Source of the DNA: Chelonoidis abingdonii
Lineage: Eukaryota; Chordata; Testudines; Testudinidae
Direction of reading: 5' to 3'
Length of the DNA: 64,000 nt
NCBI RefSeq assembly: GCF_003597395.2
Contig: NC_133771.1
Location: 55,622,114-55,686,113 of the forward strand
The translations under genes and the position numbers were made by a program. Positions 58,610 through 64,000 of this stretch are shown piece after piece; the stretch's first letter is position 1; the number at the start of each line of letters is the position of its first letter. The notes beneath the pieces were generated by a model. The model made no database searches. It was not told where the DNA came from and saw nothing but the letters and a program-made list of their open reading frames with translations.

Positions 58610-60060
58610 TGATCACTTCACAATCATGTGCCTCCGCAGTCCCAGAGTCATAGATGGCAAGTGAAGCTTCCCCTTGAGGAGGCTAATCTCCTGCCCCACC
58701 TCTTCTGGTTGAAGCCACGGTGGAAGTTCCGGCCAGGATGGAAGTGGCGGGGGGGAACTGAGAGATCAGTCGGGGCCACAGAGAGGATGAGAGGTTCAGC
58801 CCCAGCCAGGATCCAGCTCTCAGCCCCAGTCGGGACTGCAGTACCATTCCATGGCCACCAACCCACCCGTCCTCACCCCATTCCACCCCATTCTGCCCCC
58901 ACTCTGCCTCTTTCCTCCGAGGCCCCACCTCCACTCGCTCCTTTCCACTCCACTCCCCCACTGCTGCCCTGAGACCAGAAAAGCTCCTCCAACCCCAGGG
59001 CCATGGTGGGAGGAGATTTTTCCAGTGGCCCCAAATTGGCCAGGGCCCCTGGGCACAGACCCAGTGCCACTCCCCCCCTCTCCTCCCCTGCCCCTGCAGC
59101 ACAAGTTTTGCTGAGGCTTAGCCTCCTCCAGCCTCTATTACATACCACCCCATGCCCAGAGCTCTCACTTCGGTGCAAAACCATGCTTCCACCAGCCATT
59201 GAAATCTGCTGACCTGCAACCACCCAATGGCATTGATCACACTCACCCCTGTCAGCGTTGTCTATCACAATTGTTGTCCTCTTCCCCCACTTCTGTCCTG
59301 CAGGCAGCTCCTTCAAACCTCCTGGCTGTGTGCAACACACAGCACTCTGCAAACCTAGTAATGCTGCTGATAAAACCTCAACAGCACGCACAACTTGAAT
59401 TAATTCTTGGCTTCCCTCCTCCCCAGCAATTCCTAGGAGTTAGTTCAGCACTGGAAGAGTATTCCTCCCCAGGACCCATGTTACTCCCTAGTAGATGGGG
59501 ATCCCCTTGGTGGGAGGACAGACCATCCTATGACCTGCCAACCCTGGTCCTTGATGCTTCCTCTTGCCCATGCTGAGAGTAGTCGACCCCCGCAGGCTCA
59601 GCTGGCTACCCAAGCCCTATTCTGTCCTGCAAATGCTGGGGTTGAAGATTCCTCCCCCTTTTTTTCCTGCTCTAACTATCCTCCTGTGGCTGGAAGGAGA
59701 TGTATTCTCTTCCCCCGCCCCGTCTCACCATTCTTTCGCAGATGCCACTCACAGCCGTGGATGTTGAAATGCTATTGCTGTCGCTAACCTGATCTGGATT
59801 AAAGAGAGCTTTTCTGGAACTGACCTGGGTACCACCCCCTCCTCCAGTCAGCTGGTGGAGGGTAGAGCATCCATATGCCCCCCGCCCACCAACCTGGTCA
59901 GGCATATTGTTTCCTGCTTCTTCACTGAACAGGAAATCCTCTGACGAGGAAGGCCTTAAAGGGGCAACAACCCCCTTCCAATCAGACAAGCCCCCATCCC
60001 TGCAGATGAAAGAGGGCAACTCACTTTCTCTGTTCAGAGACACAGTGGGCCCCACTGCTT
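58610..60060. other. GC-rich, pyrimidine-biased region, unclassified
   Basis: The plus strand is strongly C-rich, with the peak at 58850-58980 (CACCCCATTCCACCCCATTC and similar). Many overlapping frames of 60-170 codons on both strands are a by-product of the low stop-codon density in such sequence. Their proline-, glycine- and serine-rich translations show no domain. It may be a decayed GC-rich repeat. CpG is not conspicuously dense. Confidence 0.4.
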
Positions 60061-60212
60061 AATGCACAATGAGGACATTTCCATAGGAAATTCTGAGTTT
60101 GGTGAAATGGTATTTTCCATCAGAAAAATGATTGGTTGGAAATTTTTCAACACGATCTGATTTTCTAGTCTAATTGAGAAGCATAAATGGTGTGTGTAGT
60201 AAGATGAGGCCC

Positions 60213-60972
60213 TGAAAAATAAACCCTTGGTATCAGAGACCTGGTATGAGGTCTGAGGCCTGAACTAAACTAATGGTCAAGACTTTGCTAACATAAAGCA
60301 AAGTTAAACTGTGAGCCAGAGGCAGGCCCTGCTCACAGAAGTTGATAAGAAGAAGGCTGCTAATTGCATGTATACACATATCTAAAAGGTATCAAGTACT
60401 AATAGGATGAACATGTGCCAGGATGACAACAGAACATTCTTGCATGAACACATTCCACAGAGATGATGAGAAACAGGCTGACCCATCCTAAAGACAGGGT
60501 CAAAAGGATAATATGATGGATAGAGTTGTTTGTTCGAACTGACATGTACAGGAGAGAGGCAGCACCCTAACACGTAGAGCGGTTGTTCCTCAATGTGTCA
60601 GGAGTGATGTGTAACTTGTTTGTACGTGTGAATAAGACTGCATCCCTGAGTGGATACCTTTGTCTGGCCTAGAGGGCAGTGGCAAGTCCCACCTTGACTG
60701 ACCCGGTCCATCGTCAGGGGGCACGTTATTCGTAGTATGTCTTGTAGAGTCTGCGGAAAACTATTACTTTACTTCCTTTGACAATAAACTTGGCCGGGTG
60801 CATCCGTACCTTGTCTGAGTCTGTGGTCATCGGGGGTTCTCTCGTGGTTTGCTGTGTCAGCTATCTGTGCAGAGCTGAGGCAGCGCACAGGGGGAACACA
60901 CGCACACAGCTGACTGTTATCAACATTGGATAGAGTAGAGCAGAGCACCACACTGGTGACAGCTGCTGACAG
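60213..60972 (+). mobile_element. probable solo LTR of an endogenous retrovirus
   Basis: Starts TGAAAAATAAACCC and proceeds through GGTATGAGGTCTGAGGCCTG, a phrase I associate with reptile ERV LTRs. The sequence contains AATAAA at 60783-60788 followed by GTGCATCCGTACCTTGTCTG and a CATCGGGGGTTCTC stretch, like an R-U5 junction. TGACA near 60972 could be the right end. I found no clear target duplication, so both edges are approximate. Confidence 0.5.
60783..60788 (+). promoter_or_regulatory. LTR polyadenylation signal AATAAA
   Basis: AATAAA in TTTGACAATAAACTTGGCC, within the probable LTR and followed by GT-rich sequence. Confidence 0.5.
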
Positions 60973-60974
60973 TG

Positions 60975-63480
60975 CCTTTGTAATTTTTTTGCACTCTTGA
61001 GTCATGAGGCAGTTTAAGTGCTATACAGATACCTGCAACCTAAGATCTTCAGAGGTAAATGTCAATGCTATTAACATCAAGAGTTACAAAAATGGTAAAA
61101 TGTTTATAGTTGTGCCTTGGGGATGTTCATCCTTGCTTTTTAGTTTATGGTTTCTGTCTTGGATTATAGAAGAATCAATTTTGATTGACCTTAAAGAAGA
61201 AAAGTCATCCCACATTTTCAGGAGTAAGACTTCTTGGCAATGTTTTCTGCAGTGATGAGTATAGTATGCATTCACAATTTACCGCAGTGGCTGGAGAGTT
61301 GACAGTCTTTGCATTAAATATGAGGGTTGGATCTTCTTCCTTTGCTTCTAGCACTCAGATGAATAATCTGAAAAGTTAACAAGTAATTCTTCCAAGTAGC
61401 CCTCCATTATGCCAGCCAAAGTCAGAGAAAATTGTTCAATATAAAGTTTATCAGTTGCATTATTTAAGACCAAAATCTCTGTCTCACACATGAACTGCAA
61501 TTTCAGATGAATTTTTAGAAGACTGTGAACATCAAGTTTCTGTCAAATGACTGTTTGATGTTGATGAAGTCTACCTACAATCACAGTAAGGAACTTGGTT
61601 TGTTTGATGTTTCTGAATTAAGTTTTGAACATCATATCTGGCAAATTCTCAATGGCTTATATTATACTTTGAATATTATTGCTAGACTTCAATTATCTTT
61701 ATTTTAGCAGACTGTGAACAGCTCATTATTGAATTTCATTTCCATTGGGCTGAATTCCTGAAATACCATATTTGCTTGTCTACAAACATTTAGTTTTAAA
61801 CTTCAATTTCCTCCTACTTTCACTGCAAAGGAGTTATTAGTAAATTGCACCATAATACACCATTATTTAACACCTATACACTACTTGCCTTTGTAGGCGA
61901 GGATAGACTTTAGACTCTGCTAAGGAAGAATTTTAAAAGATTGTCATATAAATAGAACACAATAGCTATTGATTTGCATCAACACTTTTTTAAAAATCTT
62001 TTAACTATCTGTTTTTGCCCAAAACATAAAATTAAAATGGTTCTAGATTTTTAAAGCAGATTGTGGATTAATCATTCAGTCCATATTTGATATCAATGTG
62101 TCTAATCCAATAATTACAATTAAACATGTCCTTAAGCACTCTGCTGGATCAGAACTTTAAAGCAAAATCCAGGGAAAGCACTTCATGAGATATTTTGGCT
62201 CACTACTTAATCTAGAAATGATGTCTTTACACAATCCAGATATCCTTATGTGGACAGGACCATTGTCCTTGGCATCACTAGGCAGAAATGCAATGTTGTC
62301 TTATAGGCAATTCATGGTTATAGTTCATATTTAATATAACATCAAAACAGACTTTTTAAAAATATCATTTTCTGCATTATTTTTATTTTTTGTCATCATA
62401 CTTTTTTTACTGAATACTAATTTCCATTTAATAAAAAATGCGTATCCCTTTTTCTCAAAGGGCATTGGGTTGAAAGGAAGCGACCAGCAGGTGGTTCACA
62501 TAAAATTTCATTAGCCTCTCTATTGGTGCATCTTTGAATAAATTGCCTCATTTCTATGCAAATTGACATAGACGCTGTTTTCTGGCTAATTTTAATCTAA
62601 CATAATGTATAGTTTAAAACACAATATCAAATTTTCCAAGATTTATACAGCATGAAGAATTCATAAAGAGTAAGAAGATCCCCCATTTTGTGTGCGCATC
62701 TAAATAGGATTATGTAACAGTGGGTAACAGTTCAAATATGGAATCTATGGAACTACCATCTGTGTGGAGAAAACTGATGGAAATCTTCATGAAAGAAATG
62801 GGTTTCAAGGACAGATAGGTTAAAAACTTTATTATTAACAAAACAAAAACCGATAAAGAACCAAAGAAATACCACCATAAATAAAAAAATATAGTTAAAC
62901 CAGAAAGTTGACTATGACCAAGGGCAAACATAACAACCAATGCAACTATAGGAGATCTTACAGATATTAGTGTTTAAGGGCTTAAAGCTCCTCTGCCCCA
63001 GGAAACATGTTTCCAGTCCAGAGAAGCAGAACCCCGTGCAGGAGAAGAAATGTGATATTTTTTCCTCAATCTGTCTTTACAGTTGACTTCTATATGAATA
63101 AATGGAAGGTGTGGACGGAGAAAAGGTAAGGTTCTACACACTCTGCTTCACTGTTGATCATAGTAATAGGAAGGGGGTCACTGAGACATGCTGACTATGT
63201 TTGAGACAGTGGGAGGTGAAGACGAAGGCCATAGAGGTTTAGGGTGGACCAAGATGACATATTTGCCAGGAATATGAGGTAAATGAAGGAGAGGAGAAAT
63301 TAGTTAAAATGGGGTGGGAGGAGCAACTTCAGCAATGGTGAGGGTAATATTTGGTTTGATTCTTAAACATAAGTTCTAGGGTTCCATGACACTTTGCAAT
63401 AGGAAGTGATACTGAGATGTGGAATTTGTATTCAACAATGGTAACTCAAAAATTGAGATTGTAAAGCCTTTGCTTGTCTT
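60975..63480. other. intergenic, no feature recognised
   Basis: AT-rich DNA. The frames at 61004-61255, 61525-61707 and 62710-62940 are short and carry no domain. No splice-site or promoter pattern suggests an exon. Confidence 0.45.
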
Positions 63481-63504
63481 CTTCTTTGACTATTGTGAAT
63501 TATA

Positions 63505-63570
63505 TATATGTATAGTACCTAGCACAAGGAGGCCCTGAAATGGGATTTTGATGCTACCACATTAAATAAC
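63505..63570 (+). repeat. L2-type retroposon 3' tail, short
   Basis: GTACCTAGCACAAGGAGGCC followed by CTACCACATTAAATAA is a degraded version of the tail seen at 20030-20185. Confidence 0.55.
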
Positions 63571-63574
63571 ATGT

Positions 63575-64000
63575 TCATATCCTGTGTGAAGAATTATCTA
63601 GTGCTCCATTAAACTCCTTCAAAAAGACAGACTCCCACTGTGGATAAGTGACACTTTGAGGTGATTCCTGTTCTATTTAATGTCACTTAGCTTTTATAGT
63701 CAACAATTTTGACAGAATTTTTTGTTATAAAGTTTTAATGAGATAGACGCAAAAGGCCAAATGTTGCATTTTAAGTCTATCTCTGCTGAAAACATGGTAT
63801 GGCTAACAAAATATAAGAAAGGCCATTAAATGGAAATAGACATCTAACATGTCACATGTCAAAATATGGGTTGGTTATTATAGAAAGTAATGGTAAATAG
63901 CTTGTCTGAGGTCAGGAACTAGAATAAAGTTTTGATCATTAGCATGCTAGATTTGATTCTATCATTTTACTATTCATGACTCTGCTACTATATACAACAG
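63575..64000. other. intergenic, no feature recognised
   Basis: AT-rich sequence up to the window edge, with nothing recognisable. Confidence 0.4.

Noticed and set aside
58628..59391. Overlapping 114-172-codon frames on both strands
   Set aside because: Pro/Ser/Gly-rich translations of a C-rich low-stop region, with no domain and several mutually overlapping frames.

Overview
The window reads as non-coding, repeat-rich nuclear DNA from a reptile, most probably a turtle. The evidence is the repeat content: a tRNA-headed SINE with a CR1 tail (431-598), two families of CR1-clade LINE 3' ends, the palindromic turtle/archosaur-type repeat at 21125-21297, an L1 ORF1 relic, hAT and PIF/Harbinger relics, a Ty3/gypsy element and an endogenous retrovirus-type element (ERV) with a tRNA-Pro primer site. 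I found no convincing host exon, tRNA or rRNA gene. Almost every open frame is short and random-looking. The ones with recognisable homology belong to mobile elements and are decayed.

Layout. 1-2340: intergenic DNA with one SINE. 2341-6977: a structurally complete Ty3/gypsy retrotransposon on the minus strand, with 5-bp target duplications GGTGG, LTRs of about 200 bp, a primer site matching the 3' end of tRNA-Ser(GCU), a polypurine tract, and gag, protease, RT, RNase H and integrase remnants. 6978-12320: intergenic DNA with an ancient MIR-like relic. 12330-16250: a PIF/Harbinger transposon relic with a plus-strand transposase remnant and a minus-strand Myb/SANT-like remnant. 16250-21600: old repeats and a near-perfect 52-bp-arm palindrome.

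21602-42292 is dominated by an assembly problem. A stretch of about 10.5 kb (21602-32095) is followed by exactly 100 N and then repeated (32196-42292). The second copy is peppered with single-base losses typical of unpolished long-read sequence. Read through this artefact, the locus holds one ERV-type element of about 7.9 kb on the minus strand. Its 3' LTR is at 24872-25339, its 5' LTR at 42508-42976, its target duplication is CCAA, and its primer site is an 18-nt match to tRNA-Pro with one mismatch. A start codon overlaps the primer site.

42977-64000: intergenic DNA carrying a LINE 3' end (46159-46690), a small hAT element with terminal inverted repeats (48459-48677), an L1 ORF1 relic (50212-51190), a solo LTR with a TATA box (53596-54411), a CR1 3' end (54575-54912), a TTAA-flanked foldback MITE (55156-55437), a LINE RT fragment (57060-57237) and a second probable ERV LTR (about 60213-60972).

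The window gives no evidence of a new defence, metabolic or regulatory system. Its most useful observations are the false duplication, the structures of the two LTR elements, the two-ORF Harbinger relic and the palindromic repeats.
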